From Rhizomonospora bruguierae (GTDB lineage: Bacteria > Actinomycetota > Actinomycetes > Mycobacteriales > Micromonosporaceae): a DNA stretch of 43,979 nucleotides. The DNA is taken from NCBI RefSeq assembly GCF_018397995.1, contig NZ_BBQH01000085.1:1-43979 (forward strand), read 5' to 3'. A program made the translations under genes and the position numbers. The notes below the pieces were generated by a model. It was not told the origin of the DNA. It saw nothing but the letters and a program-made list of their open reading frames with translations, and did no database searches. Every line of letters begins with the position of its first letter. Position 1 is the stretch's first letter. This document shows, piece after piece, positions 22,249 through 31,782 of this stretch.

Positions 22249-23729
22249 TCAGCCGGTGTAGAGACGAGCGGAATCCACCAACACGACGTCCGGCTCAGCC
22301 GATGCCCGGCGGACCAACTCGTCGGTGAATCCTTCCCCGCTCGCCAGCAGCAGGCGGGCCCGGGTGCCGTCGACCCCGGGCCGGTGGACGAGCAACTCTC
22401 GCACGCGCCGCAACCGTTCCAGGTCCGCCTGGGCCAACCGCCGGCCCCACTTCACCTCACCGATCGCGAGCAGCGGACGCGGCCCGTCCCCGAGCGGCGG
22501 CTCACCGAGCGCGACGAGATCCAGCTCGTGGCTGGTTCGGGTGGACGGGTCCGTCACGGTCGCGGCGCTGGCCTCCGCGACGATGCCGTCGAGGACCTCG
22601 ATATCAGCGAAACGGATGGCCCACTGGCGGACGATCTCCTCGAACCGCGGACCGAGGACGGCGCTGGTGTACCGGCGCTTCGAGCGGCGCCAGACATCCC
22701 CGCCGCGGCGCTGCTCCAGCGCGGTCCAGGCGGGTCGCATGACGGCCTGGTAGAAGGTGATGAGCGGTTCGGTGATTCGGTAGCTGCTGCGCCCGCTCCG
22801 CAGCGGGTCGGGTTCCCGCACCAGCAGGCCGGCGTCCTCCAGCACGGTGAGTGGATGCTGCAGGTCATTCGCCTTGCGTCCGATATAACCGGCGATCCCG
22901 CCGCGACTTGCGTTGCCCTCGGCAACGGCCGCGAGTACGGAGTGGTAGAGAGCGGTGTCCCGCAGGTCGGGTCTTCGGCAAGCAGGTAGCGGGCCTCCCG
23001 GAACAACGGCCGCGCCGGGTTGAGGACGGCACGCACCACCCAACTGTCGAAGTCCCCCGGGCCACTCGGCACGTCGTCCTGGACGTATTCGCGGCGGTAG
23101 GCCGGCGTTCCGCCGACGATGGCGAACACCTTCACGGCCAGTAACGGGTCCTCGATACCCCAGAACGTCGCCGCGGCCCGATAGTCCAGCGGCTGCACCG
23201 GAAGCTCCAGCCCGGCCCGGCCACGCAGCGGAGCGGACCCGGCGAGCAGGCCACCCATGAAGGACAGGGCCGATCCGCAGAGCAGCAGACGGGTACGGGA
23301 GTGCGTGCGTTCCGGCCGCCGGGGTGTGAGCGCGTGCTGGATGATCGACGGGAGGTCTCTGGCGGCGCGCACGAGATACGGGAACTCGTCGAGGACCACG
23401 GTCACCGGGCGCTCCCGCCCCAGGGCGAGCAGCGCATCCACCGCTGAGCCCCAGTCGGCCAGCCGCACCGGTCCCGGTGCGCCCGTGTAGGCGCCGAGCG
23501 CCTCGCCGAGCCGCCGGAGCGACTCGGTCGCCGTCGCCTCGGTGGCCCCGAAGTAGAAGCCGCCGCTGGCCCGGGCCAGCTCATAGAGCAGCAGCGTCTT
23601 GCCCTGGCGGCGTCGCCCACTGACCACCCCGAGGGTCGCGCCCGGGCGCTCGTCGGCGGCGAAGCGGGTCAACTCCGCCCACTCGACGTCTCGGTCGAAG
23701 ATCCCCTTCGGCTTGGGTAGTTGAGTCAC
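22249..23729 (-). pseudogene. AAA ATPase with DUF234-type C-terminus, frameshifted
   Basis: The first frame (GTG 23729) has an archaeal-type ATPase domain: Walker A GRRRQGKTLLLYELA and Walker B VTVVLDEFPYLV. It runs to LLAEDP near 22970 and then turns to nonsense. One missing base there restores RDTALYHSVLAAVAEGN in the next frame. The rest continues to a winged-helix segment (KANDLQHPLTVLEDAGLLV) and a PD-(D/E)XK-like end (ELDLVALGEP, LLAIGEVKWGR), closing at 22249. Intact relatives are about 480 residues. These ATPase_2/DUF234 proteins are of poorly known role, possibly defence or toxin-like. Expression as two peptides is unlikely to be functional. The frameshift could be a sequencing error. 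Confidence 0.8.
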
Positions 23730-23748
23730 CTGCGGTCACCGCACTTCA

Positions 23749-23779
23749 TAGAACTACAGTTCTTAGAAGTGTACTTCTA
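23749..23779. promoter_or_regulatory. Tandem palindromes, one LexA-box-like, before the ATPase gene
   Basis: Palindrome AGAACT-AC-AGTTCT (23750-23763) contains GAAC-N4-GTTC, the actinobacterial SOS-box core. It is followed by the perfect 16-bp palindrome TAGAAGTGTACTTCTA (23764-23779). The two have the same architecture, with centres 15 bases apart, and lie 21-50 bases upstream of the ATPase start. They could bind LexA or a dedicated regulator. Confidence 0.6.
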
Positions 23780-23872
23780 CATTTTGTGTCCTGCGGGTCG
23801 CTCCCGAGGGTGGTGTCAGGCCGGACGCGGGCGACGATCGGACGGCCGACAGGTCGATGGTTGCGACGATTG

Positions 23873-24550
23873 CTAGAACGACGTCGACAGTTCCATGATG
23901 TTCGCCGCGACGCCGGCCGGGTCGTGCAGCAGGTGAAGGTGGCTCCCCGGCATCGTGTGGACCGGCCAGCCGCGGGCCCGGGCATCCTCCCGCTCGTCGG
24001 CGTAGGTGTCACCGAAACTGAGGTATCCCGCGGGGACCGTATCCCACCCGTCGGGCAGGTCCACGCGGGCGGTGAGGTAGTCGAACGGCACGCGTGCCTG
24101 CTCCGCCTCCACCCGGGCGCGCGTCTCGGCGTCGGGGAACAACCCGGCCACGGACTCCTCCGGCCACCAGCGCGTCCATGGCGGCAGGCTGGCGTCCGCA
24201 CCCACGTGATCACGGAGCATGTCCCTCAGGCCGGCCGGTGCCACGGGCACGCTGCCCCTCGCTGGCGGCAACACCGCGTCGACGAAGACGGCGCCGCGCA
24301 CGGGACGCTTCATCACGAGGGCCGGAACATACAGGCCAGCGTTGCTGTGGGGGACGAGTACCAGGTCGTCCGCGTCGGGGAGCCCGTTCTCGATGGCCGC
24401 CAGGACCGTAGCCGGCGAGGATGCCGCGGGGCTGGGCGGCGCGGGCACTGTCACGGCAACCCCGAACTCGGATCGCAGTACCGACGCGACAGGCGCCCAC
24501 GCCGCCGGACCGAGGAAAGGACTGGGAATCAGCACCGCAGAGATCGCCAT
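23873..24550 (-). CDS. Alpha/beta hydrolase family protein
   Basis: 225 residues. The first strand and oxyanion region are VLIPSPFLGPAAWAPVASVL. The nucleophile elbow reads PHSNAG in VLVPHSNAGLYVPAL, so Gly is replaced by Pro before His-Ser. The last histidine is in GSHLHLLHDPAGVA. This matches a small group of actinobacterial hydrolases; substrate unknown. It stands alone, with no operon partner. Confidence 0.82.
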   Translation of the reverse strand: MAISAVLIPSPFLGPAAWAPVASVLRSEFGVAVTVPAPPSPAASSPATVLAAIENGLPDADDLVLVPHSNAGLYVPALVMKRPVRGAVFVDAVLPPARGSVPVAPAGLRDMLRDHVGADASLPPWTRWWPEESVAGLFPDAETRARVEAEQARVPFDYLTARVDLPDGWDTVPAGYLSFGDTYADEREDARARGWPVHTMPGSHLHLLHDPAGVAANIMELSTSF

Positions 24551-25298
24551 GGGGAGTTTCTACATCCACGTCGCCGGGCGGTAACACTCGCCAGTGTGCC
24601 GGGGTCAGCGGGAAATCCAGCAGACGAGGCGATCACGGCGGAGTATGCCCGCGTCAAACTCGCGAGTCGATCCACGGGCCGCGATCCGGCCGGTGGCGGG
24701 TGGTAGCGTGCGTCGATGCCGCTGCCGTTCCTGCCGGGCCACGACGCAACTGCGGTACCGGCCAGGGGCGACCTGCTGATCGCGGCGACTGTCGATGGGC
24801 AGATCATGGTCTTGTCGGACGGTGGCCTGCCGTGCTCGACGGCGCGGGCGCGGTGCGTCGCCTGGTTCGCGCGGACGCATCCCCGAGTTTCGGGAACGCG
24901 TGGTCGCCGCTCCTCGGATGAAAACCACACTCCGCCATACAGTTACTACTTGCCGTATTTTGCGTGACCCGCGCAGCGCCGGGCGAGCGCCTCTGGATGC
25001 TGTGCGACGGATCGCTGTCCCGATTACAGATGGGCCCTGAACAGGGGAAATGTTGTTCCCGGAGCCCTTGGGAGGGGGCTTCGCGGTTTACGCGATATGA
25101 ATCAACTTTCGCGATGCCATAGTCTGTCGCGGTGTCTGAACGGCGCACCACGGGTGGAGGCTCCGGTCGCGGCAAGGTGATCGTGGCATGCTGTCGGACC
25201 ACCACTTCGGTAGGTCCGACCGGCGGAACGCCCTGCACGCCCGGGCACCCGCGACGCGGAACCGGCTGCTAATCCTTATAGGACGGAGATGGTGGTTG
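24551..25298. other. Gene-poor stretch with remnants
   Basis: About 750 bases without a secure gene. Apart from the possible remnant at 24716 nothing codes convincingly. The part 24910-25290 has lower GC than the neighbours and no recognised RNA gene. It marks the boundary between the eroded accessory block and the core-like block. Confidence 0.45.
24716..24928 (+). pseudogene. Possible remnant of a small hypothetical gene
   Basis: ATG 24716 opens MPLPFLPGHDATAVPARGDL, then LIAATVDGQIMVLSDGGLP. Near 24830 the next frame (AVLDGAGAVRRLVRADA) is a better continuation than the annotated one, and it stops at about 24921. I suspect a frameshifted short gene. No family recognised. Confidence 0.3.
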
Positions 25299-26105
25299 TC
25301 AGACCTTGGCGCCCATGTCCGGGTCGATGTCGTCATCGTCGCCGGAGCGCAGCCGCCAGATCAGCATGACGAAGCCGACCAGGATCGCCACGAAGCCGAT
25401 CACCATCGACAGGTTGCCGCCGAGCGGCAGCACCGACGGCTCGATGAACAGCACGAAGCCGGCGACGATCGCCAGCACGCCGATCACCGCGTACTTGGAG
25501 ATGTGCGGCAGCGGGGGCGGCGGGGGTGGGGTGTACCCCTCGTCGTCGTCCGACTCGGGCAGGTGGGCGCCGAACGTGTCGAGCCCGTCCAGCAGGCTCG
25601 GCTCGACCGTGTGGCGCCCGTCGATCAGGCCGGGGGAGGGGCGCCGGGTGCCGGGGTCGTTTCCGGCCCGCTCCGGCTCCGGCGGTTGGGTGCCGTCCGG
25701 GCGGTGGATGTCCTCCGCCTCGGGCCAGGGTGTGGCGAGCGTCGGGTCCACCTCGGCGTTGTAGCCGGCGATGATGCGCGCCCAGGCCGCCTCCACGTCC
25801 GGCTCGTTGCCGGCCTCCCGGGCAGGGGCCGGCTCCTCGTCGGTCAGCTGGGCCAGGTAGTCGCGGGCGGTGCTGAGGTGGGCGCGGTCGACGTAGAGGC
25901 GGTCGGTGGGCGTGGCGGGGATGAAGGTGGTCCGGGTGATGGGGTTGAGGTCGGCGGAGGGTTGCAGGTAGGCGGCGATGCCCCCGGCCGCCAGCACGTC
26001 CAGCAGGTGCTCACCCACCCGCGGGTCGACGTCGCCCGCGACGGCGTACTCCGCCGCGTCCAGTCCGTTGTCCCGCCGGCCACGGCGGGCGCCACCCGGT
26101 GACAC
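25299..26105 (-). CDS. Membrane protein with N-terminal DUF2007-like domain
   Basis: 268 residues from GTG 26105, chosen for GGAG eight bases upstream. The N-terminal part (about 15-85: HLLDVLAAGGIAAYLQPSA, DRLYVDRAHLSTARDYLAQL) resembles the DUF2007 'putative signal transducing' domain. A proline- and acid-rich linker with PPPPPPLP follows. Two transmembrane helices near the end (YAVIGVLAIVAGFVLFI and MVIGFVAILVGFVMLIW) precede an acidic tail. The N-terminal domain would lie in the cytoplasm. Function unknown; it is divergent from the acyltransferase gene. Confidence 0.85.
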   Translation of the reverse strand: MSPGGARRGRRDNGLDAAEYAVAGDVDPRVGEHLLDVLAAGGIAAYLQPSADLNPITRTTFIPATPTDRLYVDRAHLSTARDYLAQLTDEEPAPAREAGNEPDVEAAWARIIAGYNAEVDPTLATPWPEAEDIHRPDGTQPPEPERAGNDPGTRRPSPGLIDGRHTVEPSLLDGLDTFGAHLPESDDDEGYTPPPPPPLPHISKYAVIGVLAIVAGFVLFIEPSVLPLGGNLSMVIGFVAILVGFVMLIWRLRSGDDDDIDPDMGAKV

Positions 26106-26270
26106 CGCACACTCTCCTCGCTGGCGGGGCGTCGCGGCGGGACCTCCACCCGGCGCCTTGCCGTGGCATGAATCGTGACACGGCGGGGCACCGTTCCGGG
26201 AGAGCGTTGTGGCGTGACGCTTGCGGTTCGTAGGCTTTCCCAGGGACGGGCACGCGCGGAGGGACACCGG

Positions 26271-27002
26271 TTGCTGTACTGGCTGCTCAAGTACATCGTC
26301 CTCGGCCCATGGCTGAGGTTGATCTTCTGGCCGAAGGTGGAGGGGCGGGAGAACATCCCCGCGACCGGTCCCGCCATCATCGCCAGCAACCACCTGTCGT
26401 TCTCCGACTCGATCTTCATGCCGCTCATGGTGAAGCGGAAAGTCACTTTTGTGGCGAAGGCGGAATACTTCACCGGGCGGGGTCTGAAGGGCTGGCTGAC
26501 GAAGATGTTCTTCGTCGGCACCGGCACGATCCCGGTCGACCGCGCCGGCGGGCGCGCCGCGCAGGCCGCGCTGGACACCCAGCTACGGGTGCTGCGCGCC
26601 GGCGGCCTCGCCGGCATCTACCCGGAGGGCACCCGCTCCCCGGACGGCCGCCTGTACCGCGGCAAGACCGGCGTGGCCCGCCTCGCCCTGGAAAGCGGCG
26701 CACCGGTCGTGCCGGTGGTGATGCTCAACGCGGACGAGATCCAGCCGCCGGGGAAGCTGATCCCGAAGGTCAAGCGGGTCCGGATCCGGTTCGGCGCGCC
26801 GCTGGACTTCGGCCGGTACGCCGGCATGACGGGGGACCGCTTCGTCGAGCGCGCGATCACCGACGAGATCATGTACGAGCTGATGGAGCTGTCCGGGCGC
26901 GAGTACGTGGACGTGTACGCGCAGAAGGCGAAGGCGGCCGCCGCCAGGGCGCAGACCGGGGCCCAGCGCCCCGCCGAGCCCGCCGCCCCGATCGCGGCCT
27001 GA
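26271..27002 (+). CDS. 1-acyl-sn-glycerol-3-phosphate acyltransferase (PlsC-like)
   Basis: 243 residues from TTG 26271, which has GGAGGG seven bases upstream; longer in-frame starts add a basic, poorly conserved leader. Acyltransferase motif I is NHLSFSDS (H and D catalytic), motif III is YPEGTRSPDG, and the substrate region around VGTGTIPVDRAGG is present. A hydrophobic N-terminus (LLYWLLKYIVLGPWLRLIF) associates it with the membrane. It acylates lysophosphatidate or a similar lipid in phospholipid or glycolipid synthesis. Mycobacterial Rv2182c, in a similar neighbourhood, is of this family. Confidence 0.9.
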   Translation: MLYWLLKYIVLGPWLRLIFWPKVEGRENIPATGPAIIASNHLSFSDSIFMPLMVKRKVTFVAKAEYFTGRGLKGWLTKMFFVGTGTIPVDRAGGRAAQAALDTQLRVLRAGGLAGIYPEGTRSPDGRLYRGKTGVARLALESGAPVVPVVMLNADEIQPPGKLIPKVKRVRIRFGAPLDFGRYAGMTGDRFVERAITDEIMYELMELSGREYVDVYAQKAKAAAARAQTGAQRPAEPAAPIAA

Positions 27003-27056
27003 CCCGCGGGTCCCCCGCCGCCCGAAGCCGGCCCGGCCGCCCGGGGCGTGCGGGGC

Positions 27057-30000
27057 TCAGGGGGCGAGGTGGAGCAGCGAGAGCACCCGGTTGTGCAGGG
27101 CGAACGGGCGGACCTCGACCAGGGCCGCCGTCGCCGCCCGCGCGTCGCCGGCCCGCCCGTACGCGGCGGCCGCCAGCGCCAGGGCCAGCATGCGGTCCGT
27201 CACGTCCGGGATGGCCTGGTAGACCTGCGCGGCGGCGGTGTACAGGTCGGCGGCGCGGGCGTGGTCGCCGTCGGCGGCGGCGAGCGCGGCGGTGACCGTG
27301 CGCAGCGCGGCCCGGGACCAGGGGGTGTGGTGGGTGACCTCGTCGAGCATGCCGCGGATCTCCAGGGCGGCGTGGCGGCCGGCGAGCGCGGCGGCGTAGG
27401 CGGCGGCCGGCGCCCATTCGCCGCTGGCCAGGGCGGGCACCGCGCGCCAGACCTTGGTCAGCTCGGCGAGCAGGCCGGTGGCCTCGCCGTGGCGACCCTG
27501 GAGGGCGCGGCAGAGCGCGGCCAGCGCCAGCGCGGTCCAGAGCGGACGGTAGAAGCCGCTCTGTCGGGCGGTGATGACGGTGTCGGCGACGTCGTCGGTC
27601 GCGGGCTCGCCGCCGGTGCCGGCGGCCTCGGGCACCGGTTCGCCGCGCAGCAGCCGGATGCAGGAGCGCATGCCGCGGACCTTCATGTCCCAGCGGCCGG
27701 TGGCGGTGTCGACGAACGCGTCCGCGGCGGCGAGCATGCGGTCGAAGTCGCCGACGAAGTAGGCCCGCTGCGACTCGGCCGAGAAGTCGGTGGTCAGCCC
27801 CGGTGCGCCGGGCAGGGTGTGCACGCCCTCGCTGAACAGCGCCTCGGACTGCTCCCACTCGCCCTCCTCGCGCAGCGCGTACGAGAGGTTCTGCGCGGCC
27901 CGGCGCAGGGCGCGCAGGTGGTTCTCCCGGCAGTACTCGAAGATCTTGTGCAGCTCGTCCAGCCCGGAGCGGTCGCCGGCCTTGTACCGGGTGACGGCGA
28001 TGGTGTTGCGGGCGTGCGCGAGGGTCTCCGGCAGGCCGAGGCGCTCGGCGATGGCGGCGGCGGTGTCGGCCGCCCCGATCGCCTCGTCACGCTCGTAGTT
28101 CAACTGGTGCAGCCGGCCCAGTTCGCTGTAGGCGTCGGCCTTTTCGGCGCTGTCCGGCAGCGTGTCGTACAGCCGGACGGCGCGGGTGAGGCTGCTCAGC
28201 GCCGCCGGCCGGTCGGTGCGCTTCCAGGCGGCCTGGCCGAGCAGGGTCCAGGCGCGGGCGGCCCGGGCGAGGTCGCCGGCGGCGTGCAGCCGCTCGGCGA
28301 GGGCGGCGAGCTGGTCGGCGCCGCCGCCGGAGAGGAAGGCGTCGCTGTCCCGGTAGAAGGCGATCTCGGTGGCCAGCAGTTCCACGCCGAGCCGGCCGAC
28401 CGGGTCGGCGCCGGCGTCGAAGAGGGCCAGCGCCTTCGCCGCGTGCGCGGCCGCCGTGTCCAGCGCGTTCAGGGCGTACGCCCGCTGCGCCGCCCGGTAC
28501 AGGGCGTGTCGCGCCGCCGGGGCGTAGCGGGCGGTGTCCACGCCGAGCGTGCGGGCGATCTCGTGGGCGGCCCAGCGGTGGTGGGCCAGCACCTCGGCGA
28601 GGTCCGTGTCCCGGCTGCTGGACAGGGCGTCCAGCCAGTCGGCGGTGCGCTCGTGCCGGGCCACCCGCTCGGTGCGCGGCAGCCGCTGGTAGCACACGTC
28701 CTGGACGAGCACGTGCCGGAACTGGAACTCGCTCTGCCCGGCCATCTGCGAGTCCGTCTGCTCGTAGACGAACTGGCGCTGCTCCAGCCGGCGCAGCGCC
28801 CGCTCGACCGACTCCACCGGGCGGCCGAGGGCGGCGGCCACGGCGCCGGGCCAGAACTGCATGCCCACCACCGCCGCGGCCAGCAGGACCGTCCGGTCGC
28901 CGGCCTCCAGCAGGTCCACCCGGTTCGCGATGACCGCGTGCACGCTGTCCGGCATCGGCAGGTCGCGGCCGTCGTCCAGCGACCAGCCACGCAACCCGCC
29001 CCGCTCGACGAGCATCCGCACGTACTCCTGGGCGTACAGCGGGTTGCCGTCGGCCAGTTCGACCAGCGAGGCCAGCGCCGCCTCGGTGAAGGTGGACTGC
29101 CCGAACAGGTGCGCGAACAGCGACGTGATGCCGGTCGTGCGCAGCGGCGGCAGGGTGATGGTCAGCGAGCCGCCGATGGTGCCGGCCCAGCTCGGGTCCC
29201 GGTCGATCAGTTCGGGGCGGGCGGTGCACAGCAGCAGCAGCGGCACGTCCCGGGCGGATGCCCCGAGCACCTCGATGAAGCGCAGCATCGCCTCGTCCGC
29301 CCAGTGCAGGTCCTCGAAGACCAGCACCGTGGGGCGGCGGGCGGCGCGGGCGACGAAGAAGCGCCGCCAGGCCGACTTGGCCTCCTCGGCGGGCAGCTTG
29401 GTGGCCGGCAGGCCGACCAGCGGGCGTAGCGCCTCGGCCAGCCGTTCGGCCTCGGCCGGGGAGACGATCTCCGCGACCGTGTCGACCAGGCGGCGCTCGG
29501 CGGTGGCCGCCGGGTCGGTGTCGAGGATGCCGGCCTCGGCCTTGACGATGTCCGCCAGCGGGGCGAACGTGACGTTCTCGCCGAACGGCGGGCAGTGCCC
29601 GGTGCGCCAGGCGACCGGATCGTCGATCAGCCGGTCCGCGTGCCGCAGCAGCTCCCGGACCAGCCGGCTCTTGCCGATGCCGGCCCGGCCGAACACGGTG
29701 ACCAGCTGCGGCGTGCGGTCGCGCATGGCCCGGTGCAGGGCGTTGACGAGCAGGCTCAGTTCGTGCTCGCGGTCGATCAGCGGGGTGGTGTCGGCCTGCT
29801 CGGTCTGCCGCCGCTGCACCGGCGCGACCGCCAGCCACACCTCGGTCGGCGAACTGCGCCCCCGCAGGGTCACCGGCGGCTGCTCCGTGTACCGGATGGC
29901 CGTCTTGGTCTGCCCGTACGTGGTGCCGCAGACGAGCACGCCGCCGGGCGGGGCGACGGCCTGCATCCGGGACGCGGTGTTGACCACGTCACCGGCCACG

Positions 30001-30431
30001 ATGGCCTGCCCGCCGTCCCGGGCCGCGGCCACGTCCACCAGCGCCTCGCCGGTCGCCACGCCGACCCGGAAGCGCAGCGCGCCCTGCTCGGTCGGCGCGA
30101 ACCGGGCCAGCACCCGCTGCAGTTCCAGGCCGGCGCGCACGCAGCGCAGCGCGTCCGTCTCGGTCGCCACCGGCGCGCCGAACAGCGCCATCACCGCGTC
30201 GCCGATGTACTTCTCCACCACGCCGCCGTACTGGCCGATGACCCGCCGGGCGGCGGAGAAGAAGTTCTGCTGCATGCCGCGGACCTGTTCCGGGTCCGTC
30301 CGCTCCACGTAGGGGGTGGAGTCGATCAGGTCCACGAACAGCACGGAGACCCGGCGCCGGTCCTCCAGGACCGTCGGGCGGGAGCGGTCGGCGTCCGGCT
30401 TCGGGGCGCCGCAGCCGGTGCAGAACGCCAC
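27057..30431 (-). CDS. Class III adenylate cyclase-AAA ATPase regulatory protein with zinc-ribbon N-terminus
   Basis: At least 1124 residues. From GTG 30431: a CTGCGAPK zinc-ribbon half, a class III nucleotide-cyclase domain (about 28-210; metal Asp in LFVDLIDST and YIGDAVMALFG, Asn/Arg in DVVNTASRMQ), then an AAA/STAND ATPase (P-loop FGRAGIGKSRL near 240, LVFEDLHWADEA), and a long helical TPR-like region of over 600 residues. The frame stays open upstream to about 30557 and encodes two more CxxC pairs (QCPRCGRT, FCGGCGTE, CAQCGRPL), so the true N-terminus is probably 40-42 residues longer although no ATG, GTG or TTG is available there. It is likely a large signalling or transcription-linked regulator. 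It converges with the acyltransferase gene. Confidence 0.88.
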   Translation of the reverse strand: MAFCTGCGAPKPDADRSRPTVLEDRRRVSVLFVDLIDSTPYVERTDPEQVRGMQQNFFSAARRVIGQYGGVVEKYIGDAVMALFGAPVATETDALRCVRAGLELQRVLARFAPTEQGALRFRVGVATGEALVDVAAARDGGQAIVAGDVVNTASRMQAVAPPGGVLVCGTTYGQTKTAIRYTEQPPVTLRGRSSPTEVWLAVAPVQRRQTEQADTTPLIDREHELSLLVNALHRAMRDRTPQLVTVFGRAGIGKSRLVRELLRHADRLIDDPVAWRTGHCPPFGENVTFAPLADIVKAEAGILDTDPAATAERRLVDTVAEIVSPAEAERLAEALRPLVGLPATKLPAEEAKSAWRRFFVARAARRPTVLVFEDLHWADEAMLRFIEVLGASARDVPLLLLCTARPELIDRDPSWAGTIGGSLTITLPPLRTTGITSLFAHLFGQSTFTEAALASLVELADGNPLYAQEYVRMLVERGGLRGWSLDDGRDLPMPDSVHAVIANRVDLLEAGDRTVLLAAAVVGMQFWPGAVAAALGRPVESVERALRRLEQRQFVYEQTDSQMAGQSEFQFRHVLVQDVCYQRLPRTERVARHERTADWLDALSSSRDTDLAEVLAHHRWAAHEIARTLGVDTARYAPAARHALYRAAQRAYALNALDTAAAHAAKALALFDAGADPVGRLGVELLATEIAFYRDSDAFLSGGGADQLAALAERLHAAGDLARAARAWTLLGQAAWKRTDRPAALSSLTRAVRLYDTLPDSAEKADAYSELGRLHQLNYERDEAIGAADTAAAIAERLGLPETLAHARNTIAVTRYKAGDRSGLDELHKIFEYCRENHLRALRRAAQNLSYALREEGEWEQSEALFSEGVHTLPGAPGLTTDFSAESQRAYFVGDFDRMLAAADAFVDTATGRWDMKVRGMRSCIRLLRGEPVPEAAGTGGEPATDDVADTVITARQSGFYRPLWTALALAALCRALQGRHGEATGLLAELTKVWRAVPALASGEWAPAAAYAAALAGRHAALEIRGMLDEVTHHTPWSRAALRTVTAALAAADGDHARAADLYTAAAQVYQAIPDVTDRMLALALAAAAYGRAGDARAATAALVEVRPFALHNRVLSLLHLAP

Positions 30432-30780
30432 GTCGGGGCCGAGTGGTCGGCCGCACTGCGCGCACGCGGAACCGAGCTCGGTGCCACAGCCACCGCAGAA
30501 GCGGTCCCCGTCGGCTGCGGTCCGGCCACATCGTGGGCACTGGTCGGAGATGGCCAGTCCCTTCCGGATCGTCGCGGACCCTAACCGGGCGCCCCAACCG
30601 TGGCCCCGCCCGACGCTGTCGGACAGCGGACACAGGGGCGCACGCCGAGTATCCCCGCAGGTAAGGCCCGGATGGAATCCGGTTGTTAGGTTGCGGACAT
30701 CACCGGCCCGGATGTATCAGGCTAGAGTTCCGCCGAATCGACCGATCCGTTCGACGGATCCCGGTTAGCTAGGAGTCACG

Positions 30781-30966
30781 ATGGCGCAGGTCCGGCTCAC
30801 CAAGGACTGGAAGCAGCACCGCGCGGGGGAGACGGTCGAGGTCGACGCCTCCACGCTGGACATGCTGAAGAAGGAGGGCATCGTCGCCGGCGATGGCGGC
30901 CCGGTCATCGGCGGCGGCGGGAAAACCGGCCCGGTCGTCGGCGACGGCTGGGGCGGCGACACCTGA
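30781..30966 (+). CDS. Small conserved-looking hypothetical protein
   Basis: 61 residues: a basic, compact start (MAQVRLTKDWKQHRAGETVE) that looks like a single small beta domain, then a glycine-rich tail. ATG 30781 has an ideal TAGGAG site, and a TAGAGT -10-like box lies 53 bases upstream. A small hairpin GATCCG/CGGATC (30744-30760) is in the leader. No family recognised; similar short 'KDW...GETVEV' proteins occur as phage-type or genome-encoded orphans. Confidence 0.75.
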   Translation: MAQVRLTKDWKQHRAGETVEVDASTLDMLKKEGIVAGDGGPVIGGGGKTGPVVGDGWGGDT

Positions 30967-31056
30967 TCCTGCCCACCGACCGATCGCCGGGGGCGCGGCG
31001 TGGGTGCCCGCCCCGGGCGGCCGGTCCTGCGGCCCGATCGTCCGCCGCCCGGGTTC

Positions 31057-31095
31057 GGGGGCTCGGCGTTGGGGGCTCGGCGTTGGGGCTCAGCG
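31057..31095. repeat. Short tandem repeat at the 3' end of the Crp-type gene
   Basis: GGGGGCTCGGCGTT occurs perfectly twice (31057-31070, 31071-31084), then an imperfect third copy (31085-31095) overlaps the stop codon of the regulator gene. Confidence 0.8.
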
Positions 31096-31782
31096 CTCCG
31101 GCATGCCGGCCCGGCGGCGCAGCGCGGCCAGGTCGGTGACCACGATCCGGCGCCCCTCGGTGCGCAGCCAACCCCGGCTGGCGAACGAACCGATCGCCTG
31201 GTTCACGCTCTGGCGGGAGCCGCCGGCCATCTCCGCGAGCTGGCTCTGGTTCAGCTCGATAGTGATCATCGGTGCCTGGCTCTCCCCGGCGAGCCGGACC
31301 AGCGTCTTGGCGACCCGGCCGGGCAGGTCCAGGAAGACGTGGTCGGCGTTCTGCTCGGTGAGCCGGCGGATGAGCTGCCCGAGCGAGCGCATCACCGCGT
31401 CCAGGATCTTCGGGTTGGAGTGCACCAGCTCCATGAAGGCCCCGCGGGACAGTGCCAGCGCGGTGCAGTCCTCGATCGCCTCGGCGGACAGCGACCGCGC
31501 CGAACCGTCCAGCAGCGACACCTCGCCGAGGACGTCGGGTGGGCGGACCACGGACAGCACCGCCCGCTCGCCGGTCGGCGCGGTACGGAACACCGCCACC
31601 GCGCCGCGCTTGAGCAGGATCAGCGACTCCCCGGGATCGTTCTCCACGAACAGCAGCTGACCCTTGCGGTAGGTGCGCGGCACCGCCGCGGCGATCACCC
31701 GCTGCCGCACCTCGGGCTCCAGACCCGCGAACATGTCCACGCCGCTCAGCGCGTCGCCGGGATCCGGCAGGCGACCATCCAC
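31090..31782 (-). CDS. Crp/Fnr-family transcriptional regulator
   Basis: 230 residues. A cyclic-nucleotide-binding beta-roll (about 15-130) with LLFVENDPGESLILLKRGAV and the phosphate-binding-cassette-like VLGEVSLLDGSARSLSA; dimer helix; then winged HTH with NQSQLAEMAGGSRQSVNQAI and GWLRTEGRRIVVTD. Overall it resembles actinobacterial Crp-type proteins of the GlxR/Cmr group. No Fnr-type cysteine cluster is visible. A class III nucleotide cyclase lies about 650 bases away, so cAMP sensing is attractive but unproven. Confidence 0.92.
   Translation of the reverse strand: MDGRLPDPGDALSGVDMFAGLEPEVRQRVIAAAVPRTYRKGQLLFVENDPGESLILLKRGAVAVFRTAPTGERAVLSVVRPPDVLGEVSLLDGSARSLSAEAIEDCTALALSRGAFMELVHSNPKILDAVMRSLGQLIRRLTEQNADHVFLDLPGRVAKTLVRLAGESQAPMITIELNQSQLAEMAGGSRQSVNQAIGSFASRGWLRTEGRRIVVTDLAALRRRAGMPER

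Noticed and set aside
25080-25290. Possible tRNA or small RNA gene in the lower-GC gap
   Set aside because: No cloverleaf, anticodon arm or T-loop sequence could be found by eye.
27048-29429. 793-codon + strand open frame opposite the cyclase-ATPase
   Set aside because: Gly/Val/Arg-rich shadow of a gene with clear catalytic motifs on the other strand.
31057-31095. Tandem GGGGGCTCGGCGTT copies as a CRISPR or operator array
   Set aside because: Under three copies, no spacers, located at the 3' end of a gene.
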